Origin: Dysgonomonas sp. BGC7
GTDB taxonomy: Bacteria > Bacteroidota > Bacteroidia > Bacteroidales > Dysgonomonadaceae
Direction of reading: 5' to 3'
NCBI RefSeq assembly: GCF_001261735.1
Contig: NZ_CVRP01000006.1
Location: forward strand, 264,420 to 328,419
DNA: 64,000 bases
Positions 27,845 to 34,690 of the stretch are shown here, in pieces (the first letter of the stretch is position 1; each line of letters opens with the position of its first letter). The notes beneath the pieces were generated by a model, which saw only the letters and a list, made by a program, of their open reading frames with translations, was not told where the DNA came from and made no database searches. The translations under genes were made by a program, and so were the position numbers.

Positions 27845-28140
27845 GGCCCTGGCAGGTCTTCTGGCTTACTCCATCTCCGAATCTCCTTCCCATCTTTTCA
27901 GTCATCAGTTATCAGTTATCAGTTATCAACCTTATTTGTTGTTAACTGTTCACTGCTAACTGTTCACTGTATGTGACAGTGGCATCGAGTATTGTTCAAA
28001 GACTTTCCCAGCTTACCTTGTTAACTTATTACTGTTAACCGTTCACTGAAAAGAGCTTACAGCAGCGGGTCTGCCCGGGAATTTCGCCCGGTTCCCTTTT
28101 CACCACTTTCTATGAATATAAAAAGTGACACCAAAACCGG
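27845..28140 (-). promoter_or_regulatory. Cobalamin riboswitch 2 (upstream of acyl-CoA carboxylase operon)
   Basis: On the minus strand the leader shows GGTTTTGGTGTCAC, AAAAGGGAACCGGGCGAAAT, CAGACCCGCTGCTGTAA and the B12 box AGCCAGAAGACCTGCC (27851-27866). It resembles riboswitch 1 along most of the aptamer. Between core and box it carries a long hairpin made of heptamer repeats (27899-27930 and 27941-27969) and a shorter repeat copy (28020-28058). The region from here to the start at 27659 is non-coding expression platform. Cobalamin is expected to turn the carboxylase genes off. Confidence 0.93.
27899..27969. repeat. Heptamer-repeat hairpin inside riboswitch 2
   Basis: The left arm is four copies of CAGTNAN (CAGTCAT then CAGTTAT three times). 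The right arm, read on the other strand, is CAGTGAA, CAGTTAG, CAGTGAA, CAGTTAA. The arms can pair imperfectly with a mismatch about every seven bases across a short TTATTTGTT loop. The same design occurs in riboswitch 3. Confidence 0.8.
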
Positions 28141-28143
28141 AAG

Positions 28144-28151
28144 CAAAGGTA
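28144..28151 (-). promoter_or_regulatory. -7 element upstream of riboswitch 2
   Basis: On the minus strand this reads TACCTTTG, an exact TAnnTTTG match a few bases before the aptamer's 5' end. Confidence 0.65.
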
Positions 28152-28215
28152 GGGGTTTTTCTTGAAAAGAAAATAGTTTCGTGTTTTTTCTGCTCAATGA
28201 ATGAATATATGAAGC

Positions 28216-28749
28216 TTATAGCTCGATAAGAGAGGGTATATTTTGTAATACATGATTGCCATTCCATATAATTACATTTCCATTTATCAGCGATTTATTT
28301 ATGTCAATAATTCGCTGATTGCTACTGCCTCTGAATTGTAGGTCTTCATTTCTTAGAGAGGAGATGTATCTTCCGTCTACAAGAACATCGATAAAAGGCA
28401 GGATTTGAGATAATCTCTGAGATCTTAGAATCTGTTCGTATGAATAGCCGGTATAGCACCAGATTGTTTTCTGGGATTCTTGTTTTATTCGTATGGCAAG
28501 CTTTGTGAATCCTTCTACTTGCATCAGAGGATCGCCTCCGGTGAAAGTAACGTTTGCAAATTCGTCTTCTTCTATCTTGTCGAATAATTCATCTACCGAA
28601 AATAAAGAACCATTGTCTTTGTCCCACGACTGAGGATTGTGGCAGCCCGGACATTGGTGTGTACATCCCGCAGCATAGATGGCTGTCCTGAATCCGGGAC
28701 CATCTACAGAGGTGTCGTGTACAATATTTAGTATTGATAATTTATCCAT
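28216..28749 (-). CDS. nrdG: Anaerobic ribonucleoside-triphosphate reductase activating protein
   Basis: This 177-residue radical SAM activase generates the glycyl radical on NrdD. The cluster motif C29-x3-C33-x2-C36 (GCTHQCPGCHNP) is followed by FTGGDPLMQ, the SAM-contacting GGDP segment. The size and the YTGYSYE block fit NrdG. It lies 197 bases downstream of nrdD with an intrinsic-terminator-like hairpin between, so it may be expressed by read-through or from its own promoter. Confidence 0.92.
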   Translation of the reverse strand: MDKLSILNIVHDTSVDGPGFRTAIYAAGCTHQCPGCHNPQSWDKDNGSLFSVDELFDKIEEDEFANVTFTGGDPLMQVEGFTKLAIRIKQESQKTIWCYTGYSYEQILRSQRLSQILPFIDVLVDGRYISSLRNEDLQFRGSSNQRIIDINKSLINGNVIIWNGNHVLQNIPSLIEL

Positions 28750-28861
28750 AAGATTGCTTGTTGAATTTATCTTCTCGGTGTATAAGAAACGATTGCTATT
28801 AGGATTCGAGAACTTTATCTATAAAGAAAATTCTTTTTGTGAACAATGATAAACGTGATAA

Positions 28862-28922
28862 ATAAAAACAAGCAGAAAGTGTAACTTTTGTCACTTTTTA
28901 GTTAAAAAATACTCTCTGCTTG
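28862..28922 (-). terminator. Terminator-like hairpin between nrdD and nrdG
   Basis: On the minus strand CAAGCAGA pairs with TCTGCTTG, an inner AAAGTG / CACTTT stem stacks inside, and a TTTTTATTT run follows. It begins 24 bases after the nrdD stop, so it should attenuate or end nrdD transcription before nrdG. Confidence 0.75.
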
Positions 28923-28946
28923 GTCTGATTCAACTCTTAAATTACA

Positions 28947-31154
28947 TTATTCGTGAATAATTCTGTCATTCAATTCAGCTAGTTTTGCACTATTCCACCT
29001 ATCGGTTGTTCCCACAAGGTATCCTGTTATACGTTGCAGGCGGTCTATTTCTTCACTTCCGCATTTAGGGCATTTTTCCAATCGACTGTCTGCATTTTCA
29101 TACCCACATTTGAGACAACGGTTGCGATTGTGATTTACCGATGCGTAACCCATATTATATTTATCCATCATGTCTACCACAGTCATTATGGCTTCGGGGT
29201 TGTGAGTAGCATCACCATCTACCTCCACATAAAAGATGTGTCCTCCACGGGTGAGGTCGTGGTATGGAGCCTCTGCTTTTGCTTTTTGGTGTGCGCTACA
29301 TTTGTAATAGACAGGTACATGGTTCGAGTTGGTGTAGTATTCCCGATCGGTAATGCCTTCGATCAGACCGAAGTCTTTTCTATCGCGTCGGGTAAACCTC
29401 CCTGCAAGTCCTTCGGCAGGGGTAGCCAGAATACTATAATTGTGCTGGTATTTTTCCGAAAACTCATTCGCCCGGTCTCGCATATATGTGACAATTTCCA
29501 AGCCCAACTTTTGAGATTGCTCATCTTCCCCATGATGTTTACCTGTCAGAGTAACCAACGCTTCGGCAAGCCCGATGAATCCGATACCCAGTGTACCTTG
29601 ATTTATGACTTTTTCTATAGTGCCTTCATTTTTAACCATTTCGCAACCTTCCCAAAGAACAGACATTAATAGAGGAAACTGTTTTGGCGCGGCTGTTTTC
29701 TGAAATTCGAAACGCCTGTGCAGTTGCATTGCAGCAAGGTCGAGGGTTTGATTTAGTTTGCTGAAGAAACATTCGATGCGTTCTTTCTCATTTTCTATAT
29801 TCCGGCATTCCAAGGCTAGGCGAACAAGATTGAGGGTGGAGAAAGAAAGATTGCCTCGTCCGATAGATGTTTTCTTGCCAAAGCGGTTTTCGAATACACG
29901 TGTACGGCAACCCATTGTGGCCACTTCGTACTCGAAACGGCGAGGATCGTCCGCTTTCCATTCTTCGTGCTGATTGAATGTGGCATCGAGATTCAGGAAG
30001 TTTGGAAAAAAGCGGCGGGCACTTACTTTACATGCCAATAAATAAAGGTCATGGTTTCTGTCTTCGGGCAGATAGCTTACTCCTCTTTTCTTTTTCCATA
30101 TCTGGATTGGGAATATGGCTGTGACTCCGTTGCCTACACCTTCGTATGTGCTATTCAGCAACTCTCGGATAATGCAACGGCCTTCGGCAGAAGTGTCTGT
30201 TCCGTAATTGACAGAACTGAATACGACCTGATTACCTCCACGTGAATGTATGGTATTCATATTATGAATGAATGCTTCCATCGATTGGTGTACACGACTG
30301 ACTGTTCGGTTGATGGCATGCTGTATAATTCGGTTGTCTCCGCTCAGACTGTCTAATGCTTTTGGGTAATAGTCCTGTATCTCTACACCGTACAGATGTT
30401 CGTATTTCTGTCCGTTGATTTCTTCCAGCACCTTGACTTCTTCTATATAGCTCTTTCTTACAAATGGAGCCAGATAGAAATCGAAAGCAGGAATGGCTTG
30501 TCCTCCGTGCATTTCGTTTTGTGCAGTTTCTAAGGATATGCACCCTAGCATACTGGCGGTTTCTATGCGCTTTGCAGGACGAGATTCTCCATGACCGGCA
30601 TTGAATCCATGTTGTAGTATCTTGTCCAGCGGATGTTGCACGCAGGTAAGACTCTTGGTCGGGTAATAATCTTTATCATGTATGTGCAGGTAATTTAGTC
30701 GGACGGCCTCTTTTACTTCGGGCGATAATAGATAGTCGTCGACAAAAGGCTTAGTGGTTTCGCTTGCAAACTTCATCATCATGCCAGCAGGTGTGTCTGC
30801 ATTCATGTTGGCATTTTCCCGTGTAATGTCGTTCGATTTGGTTTCTATGATTTCAAGAAACATATCCCGGGTTTTAGCCTTGCGGGCAATGCTACGTTTG
30901 TCTCTGTATGCGATGTACTTTTTAGCAACCTCTTTGCGGGGGCTTTTCATTAGTTCCATCTCTACCATATCTTGTATTTGCTCTACGGTCATTTGTTCCC
31001 TGCCCTGACAAGAAACATAATCGGTGATGCGTCTGATAATAGTGGTATCTTCTCCCTGTTCGGTGTGTAGCATGGCTTTGCGTATTGCCGCCATGATTTT
31101 GTCTTCATTGAAACCGACTATGCGTCCGTCTCTTTTTACAACTGTCTGAATCAT
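28947..31154 (-). CDS. nrdD: Class III anaerobic ribonucleoside-triphosphate reductase
   Basis: NrdD makes deoxyribonucleotides without oxygen or cobalamin, using a glycyl radical. The 735 residues include an N-terminal ATP-cone regulatory domain (about 1-95, VVKRDGRIVGFNEDKI) and the catalytic barrel. A C-terminal zinc ribbon has CLKCGY and CPKCGS. The glycyl-radical loop is RITGYLVG with G711. A cobalamin riboswitch lies upstream, the known arrangement in which a B12-independent reductase is repressed when B12 is available, presumably because a B12-dependent class II enzyme elsewhere takes over. The ATG at 31154 starts directly at the ATP cone. Confidence 0.95.
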   Translation of the reverse strand: MIQTVVKRDGRIVGFNEDKIMAAIRKAMLHTEQGEDTTIIRRITDYVSCQGREQMTVEQIQDMVEMELMKSPRKEVAKKYIAYRDKRSIARKAKTRDMFLEIIETKSNDITRENANMNADTPAGMMMKFASETTKPFVDDYLLSPEVKEAVRLNYLHIHDKDYYPTKSLTCVQHPLDKILQHGFNAGHGESRPAKRIETASMLGCISLETAQNEMHGGQAIPAFDFYLAPFVRKSYIEEVKVLEEINGQKYEHLYGVEIQDYYPKALDSLSGDNRIIQHAINRTVSRVHQSMEAFIHNMNTIHSRGGNQVVFSSVNYGTDTSAEGRCIIRELLNSTYEGVGNGVTAIFPIQIWKKKRGVSYLPEDRNHDLYLLACKVSARRFFPNFLNLDATFNQHEEWKADDPRRFEYEVATMGCRTRVFENRFGKKTSIGRGNLSFSTLNLVRLALECRNIENEKERIECFFSKLNQTLDLAAMQLHRRFEFQKTAAPKQFPLLMSVLWEGCEMVKNEGTIEKVINQGTLGIGFIGLAEALVTLTGKHHGEDEQSQKLGLEIVTYMRDRANEFSEKYQHNYSILATPAEGLAGRFTRRDRKDFGLIEGITDREYYTNSNHVPVYYKCSAHQKAKAEAPYHDLTRGGHIFYVEVDGDATHNPEAIMTVVDMMDKYNMGYASVNHNRNRCLKCGYENADSRLEKCPKCGSEEIDRLQRITGYLVGTTDRWNSAKLAELNDRIIHE

Positions 31155-31284
31155 ATCCTTTATTGTTATACTTTAATGTTTCAACTCGGAATATAACTGA
31201 CGGAAGCCTGAAAAATACACGATGATGTTTGTGTCTACAAAGTGGTCGTATATTCTTTTGCTTTTCTCCCGAAAGCTATGAATC

Positions 31285-31525
31285 TATATGCGGCAGGTCT
31301 TCTGACTTATTTCAAGTTAAACGCCTTCCCGTCTCGTCAGTCATCAGTTGCCAGTCATCAGTTATCAAACTTATTTGTTGTTAACTGTTTACTGCTAACT
31401 GTTCACTGTGTCAGACAGTGGCGTGAGAGTTTAACTCTGTTCCGAAATTTTACAGCTACGGGGATAGTTCACGATTTTCACGCGATTCCCTTTTAATTCA
31501 ATTTTACTTGAAACCGTATATGCCA
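31285..31525 (-). promoter_or_regulatory. Cobalamin riboswitch 3 (upstream of nrdD)
   Basis: On the minus strand the aptamer shows AAAAGGGAATCGCGTGAAAA, CCCCGTAGCTGTAA and the B12 box AGTCAGAAGACCTGCC (31292-31307). The peripheral arm between core and box is built of CAGTNAN heptamers (31338-31408). The downstream gene on this strand is nrdD, 131 bases from the aptamer edge. Short open frames across this region are not coding. Confidence 0.92.
31338..31408. repeat. Heptamer-repeat hairpin inside riboswitch 3
   Basis: The left arm (31338-31370) is made of CAGTCAT, CAGTTGC, CAGTCAT, CAGTTAT units and the right arm (31380-31408) of the complementary family. The loop between them is nearly the same as in riboswitch 2. 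The two hairpins are therefore homologous although their flanking aptamers differ more. Confidence 0.78.
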
Positions 31526-31526
31526 A

Positions 31527-31534
31527 CAAAGGTA
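31527..31534 (-). promoter_or_regulatory. -7 element upstream of riboswitch 3
   Basis: On the minus strand this reads TACCTTTG, an exact TAnnTTTG match just upstream of the aptamer. The AT-rich stretch from 31540 to 31740 between the two divergent promoters shows no gene. Confidence 0.65.
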
Positions 31535-31745
31535 TATTTTTATTTGATATAATTATTCAATTGTATATTATTTATATTTATAAAAATAAGAAAGTTTTCC
31601 ATTTTGTTTTGTATTTATCTGTTTATTAGATTGTTTTATTTTATTAATTGTTCAAAAGTTTTCTAAATTATAATTTTATAAGTTTATCTATGCACTATAG
31701 AAGCAAAATATTTTTATTAAGATGATTATTCAATTATTTTTTATA

Positions 31746-31753
31746 TACCTTTG
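31746..31753 (+). promoter_or_regulatory. -7 element upstream of riboswitch 4
   Basis: TACCTTTG matches TAnnTTTG exactly, about 36 bases before the aptamer, and faces away from the riboswitch 3 promoter. Confidence 0.65.
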
Positions 31754-31787
31754 CGCTACAGAAGTTCTTTATCATAATTCTTCAACC

Positions 31788-31950
31788 GCTAAGGTGCCTC
31801 TGATAAAGAGGAGAATAGGGAATCACGTGAAAATCGTGAGCTGTCGCGCAACTGTAATCGCCGCGAATGTTTCTATTTATTATCCACTATCTTGCAAAGA
31901 TGGGAAGGGGAATAGAAAAGGTGAGAGTCAGGATACCTGCCTTAGATTGG
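31788..31950 (+). promoter_or_regulatory. Cobalamin riboswitch 4 (upstream of ThrE-type exporter)
   Basis: The aptamer shows AAGGTGCCTCTGATAAAGAG, AGGGAATCACGTGAAAAT, GCGCAACTGTAA and the canonical B12 box AGTCAGGATACCTGCC at 31926-31941. It is shorter than the other three and has no heptamer repeats. The downstream genes are a two-component ThrE-type transporter and a cysteine-rich CWC protein. Confidence 0.92.
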
Positions 31951-32111
31951 ATTGACAATGCTTCGCGAAAAAGTATTATGTCGAATGATTCCTGTTATTT
32001 TCACATTCTGTGAGAATGTAAATCTTTTCTGTCATATTTATTTTGCTGCATTGAGAAGTTCGAAAAGAGCTTTTTACATCATTATTTATTAATCGTAAAA
32101 AGTTTTAGAAA

Positions 32112-32960
32112 ATGCGAACAAAAGATTTTGATTATCCGCGTCATGATAGTCAAAGTAAAACAGAGATTGTTAATGCTCAGTCCATTACAGAGAGTATTCC
32201 TATTAAGGAATTTGCCGATATGCTGCTTGATGTCAGTACGTTGCTATTAGAGTCGGGAGCGCATTGTGAGCGCATCAACCGCAACGTTCAGCGAATGGCA
32301 CAAAATACAATTTATAACGTAGAGATGCTGATCTCATTTACTGCCATTTCTATTTCGGTAACCGACAAAGACAATTCTGCAAACTCTATTACCGGAAACA
32401 AATCTATAAAGCATCACGGTGCCCACTTTGGTGTATTGACTGATACAAGTCTGCTTACATGGAAGCTGGCAGATAGTGAGATTTCATTAGAAGAATTGCG
32501 CAATCAGTTACAGTGTCTGAAAACATCATTCAAATATCCGAGATGGCTTGTTCGATTAAATATTGGTGTTGCCTGTGGATGTCTTTGTTTACTTGCCGGA
32601 GGGAATTGGGTAGATGCAGCTTTTGCTCTATTTGCTTCGATAGCAGGTCTTATCGTTCGTCAGGAAATGATAAAATATGGTTTCAATTTGATGGTGTCTA
32701 TTCTTTGTTCAGCATTTATAACCACATTAATATCAGGATCGAATGCCCTTTTCTCGTTAGGGAAAACTCCGGAAACGTCAATAGCTACAGCTGTTCTTTT
32801 TCTTATTCCCGGAGTGCCCTTAATCAATAGTATAATAGACATTCTGGAGGGGTATATTCCTACCGGAATAGCCCGGGGAGCATTTGGCGCATTTATTCTC
32901 TTGTGCATTGCTGTTGGCATGTTTCTTAGTATGGCTCTGATAGGTATTAATAATTTTTAG
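32112..32960 (+). CDS. ThrE-type threonine/serine exporter family protein, larger subunit
   Basis: This 282-residue protein matches the DUF1212/ThrE family. It has a soluble N-terminal part with MLLDVSTLLLESGAHCERINRNVQRMA and an FGVLTDTS block, then about five membrane helices from residue 150 on (VRLNIGVACGCLCLLAGGNW onwards). In one-piece ThrE both halves are fused; here the second half is the next gene, two bases away. Family members export threonine or serine. Control by cobalamin riboswitch 4 is unusual. Threonine is the precursor of the aminopropanol linker of cobalamin, which offers one possible link, but the real substrate is unknown. Confidence 0.87.
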   Translation: MRTKDFDYPRHDSQSKTEIVNAQSITESIPIKEFADMLLDVSTLLLESGAHCERINRNVQRMAQNTIYNVEMLISFTAISISVTDKDNSANSITGNKSIKHHGAHFGVLTDTSLLTWKLADSEISLEELRNQLQCLKTSFKYPRWLVRLNIGVACGCLCLLAGGNWVDAAFALFASIAGLIVRQEMIKYGFNLMVSILCSAFITTLISGSNALFSLGKTPETSIATAVLFLIPGVPLINSIIDILEGYIPTGIARGAFGAFILLCIAVGMFLSMALIGINNF

Positions 32961-32962
32961 TT

Positions 32963-33463
32963 ATGCTGGTAGATATTCTGAGAGATGCTTCTTTAAGCTT
33001 CTTTGTGGCAATAGGATTTGCCATGTTGTTTGAGACTCCCAAAAAAGGCTTGTTGATGGCAGGTCTTCTGGGCGGATTTGGTCATGCTATTCGCTTTGCT
33101 TTGCTGCAATTGGGCTTCGATATGGTTTTTTCCACACTGTGTGGTACAGTAAGTATCGGATTGGCTGGCATTTATTTTGCACACAGAGTACATATTCCCC
33201 CGGTTGTATTCACTTTGCCCGCATGCATCACTATGATTCCGGGATTGTATGCATATAAAACAATGCTGGGCTGTATTAGGATATACGAAGAGGGTATGAC
33301 TGGAACAAGGAGTGCTTTTCTGTTGCAAGATACAGTATATAATTTTATTCTTACATCTTCCCTTCTGTTTTGTCTGGCAATAGGCATTTGCATTGCAGCC
33401 CTTATCTTCAGACGGAAAAGCGTGAAGAAGCTGAGGGGTAAAGGCTTTTTTAGAATCAGGTAA
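32963..33463 (+). CDS. ThrE-type exporter, smaller membrane subunit
   Basis: This 166-residue protein is the ThrE_2/DUF3815 half and has four to five membrane helices: FFVAIGFAMLFETPKKGLLMAGLLGGFGHAIRFALLQ, then VVFTLPACITMIPGLYAYKTMLG and a final helix near residues 130-150. The PACITMIPGLYAYKTM block is typical of the family. It starts two bases after the larger subunit, so the two are surely cotranslated and form one transporter. Substrate caveats are the same as for its partner. Confidence 0.87.
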   Translation: MLVDILRDASLSFFVAIGFAMLFETPKKGLLMAGLLGGFGHAIRFALLQLGFDMVFSTLCGTVSIGLAGIYFAHRVHIPPVVFTLPACITMIPGLYAYKTMLGCIRIYEEGMTGTRSAFLLQDTVYNFILTSSLLFCLAIGICIAALIFRRKSVKKLRGKGFFRIR

Positions 33464-33529
33464 AAGTATCGGTTGTATAAACCAACTATTAATATTATTC
33501 TTTTTATAAACTTAAATAACAAGATCGAA

Positions 33530-33751
33530 ATGAAAAAAATATGTCCACGTTGTTCAACAAGTTTTGCTTGTCGCGAAGATCGCACCGATTTGTGTCATTG
33601 TACACGTATCTATTTATTCTCGGGAGTACGGGATTATATTATAGATAATTATGAAAACTGTTTATGCCCGAAATGTTTGAAGGAAACTAATTCTAGTTTT
33701 CACTCATTCGGAATTAATCCAAAATTTATACTAAAAAGGAGTGAAGGATAA
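33530..33751 (+). CDS. Cysteine-rich CWC family small protein
   Basis: This 73-residue protein has eight cysteines (C5, C8, C14, C22, C24, C44, C46, C49) in the order CPRC, C, CHC, CLCPKC, which fits the Cys_rich_CWC family. It is probably a zinc- or other metal-binding small protein. I chose the ATG at 33530 because it gives MKKICPRC at the N-terminus; an upstream in-frame start would add 19 residues with no family resemblance. It lies 66 bases after the ThrE pair and is probably in the same B12-controlled transcript. Its role there is unknown. Confidence 0.75.
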   Translation: MKKICPRCSTSFACREDRTDLCHCTRIYLFSGVRDYIIDNYENCLCPKCLKETNSSFHSFGINPKFILKRSEG

Positions 33752-33897
33752 GATAAGTTGGTTTTTTCCAATATTAGAGAATTGTCCTCCTCTTTTAGTA
33801 ATTTGACACTACTAAGTTCTTTTCTGTAATTATGAAATTTGGATTTCTATAATTTATATAGGAATCCGGATTTCATTTTTATATCAATAGTCAATGA

Positions 33898-34467
33898 TTA
33901 GTTTCCTTTGCCGTTGATAAGTTCGAGTAATAGTAGCAAGATAGGATAGTTGTATTTTGCATTGGCAAACATGTAATCACGAATTTTTTTGAATGCAATA
34001 CCCATCTGGTTTTCGACGGTTTTTATTGAGATGTGTTTTTTCTCTGCAATTTGTTTATAGGTTAAATTGTCGCTTTTAGATAGTAAGAATATGTCTCGGC
34101 ACTGAGGAGGTAGCGTTGCTATTGCATCTAAAAGAGTTTGAATCAATTCCTCTATTTGGAATTTCTCAGCTTCATCATCCTTTTCTATTAATTGACTTTC
34201 AAACCATTTTTCGAGTATTTTATACCTGTTAACCTCGTCCCTATGATAATTTAATATCTTGTTTCGGGCAGACTTGAATACATATGCCTTGAAATGAGAT
34301 ACTTCTATAATGTCTTTGTTCTCCCATAATCGAAGAAATACTTCTTGAACTATATCTTCAATTGTCTGAACATCTTTTGTGTAAAAATTGAGATACTTGC
34401 ACAACGGATCAAAATAGGCATCATAAAATTCCTTGAAATTGTGAATATTGATATTGCTTCTGTCCAT
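33898..34467 (-). CDS. ECF-type RNA polymerase sigma factor
   Basis: This 189-residue protein has sigma region 2 (FYDAYFDPLCKYLNFYTKDVQTIEDIVQEVFLRLWENK) and region 4 (LPPQCRDIFLLSKSDNLTYKQIAEKKHISIKTVENQMGIAFKKIRDYM). It matches the sigma-70 family expanded in Bacteroidota that partners with FecR anti-sigma factors and SusCD loci. It is transcribed divergently from the fecR gene, whereas most such pairs run in the same direction. The intergenic region contains the palindrome CGGTTAACCG at 34571-34580. Confidence 0.93.
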   Translation of the reverse strand: MDRSNINIHNFKEFYDAYFDPLCKYLNFYTKDVQTIEDIVQEVFLRLWENKDIIEVSHFKAYVFKSARNKILNYHRDEVNRYKILEKWFESQLIEKDDEAEKFQIEELIQTLLDAIATLPPQCRDIFLLSKSDNLTYKQIAEKKHISIKTVENQMGIAFKKIRDYMFANAKYNYPILLLLLELINGKGN

Positions 34468-34570
34468 ATTGCTCTGTATGAATTTAGAATAAACTACCCA
34501 AAAGTAAATATTTTTTACATATATATTATTTCGGTATTGTTAAATGTCTATTTTTTAATGGTTAAGAGGT

Positions 34571-34580
34571 CGGTTAACCG
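34571..34580. promoter_or_regulatory. Palindrome in the sigma/fecR intergenic region
   Basis: CGGTTAACCG is a perfect 10-base palindrome between the divergent sigma and fecR genes, with a related GTTGTTAACAC just after it. It might be a regulator site. No bound protein can be named. Confidence 0.35.
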
Positions 34581-34690
34581 TTGTTAACACATGAAGGAGG
34601 AGTTATTTCTTTATGAAAAATAAAGATAAGCGAAAATTTCTTTAGGGGTATTTTTATTTGACGTGTCTTTTATATAAACACGAAAGGAAT

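Noticed and set aside
27899..27969. Heptamer array considered as a CRISPR array
   Set aside because: The units are seven bases long without spacers and sit inside a riboswitch arm. No cas gene is present.
29034..29669. A 211-codon open frame on the plus strand inside nrdD
   Set aside because: It lies opposite the conserved C-terminal half of nrdD and its translation has no protein-like domain pattern.
31242..31496. Open frame on the plus strand across riboswitch 3
   Set aside because: It coincides with the antisense of the aptamer and its repeat arms, so the open frame is accidental.
31722..31955. Open frame on the plus strand across riboswitch 4
   Set aside because: It covers the promoter and the aptamer, including the B12 box, and has no coding character.
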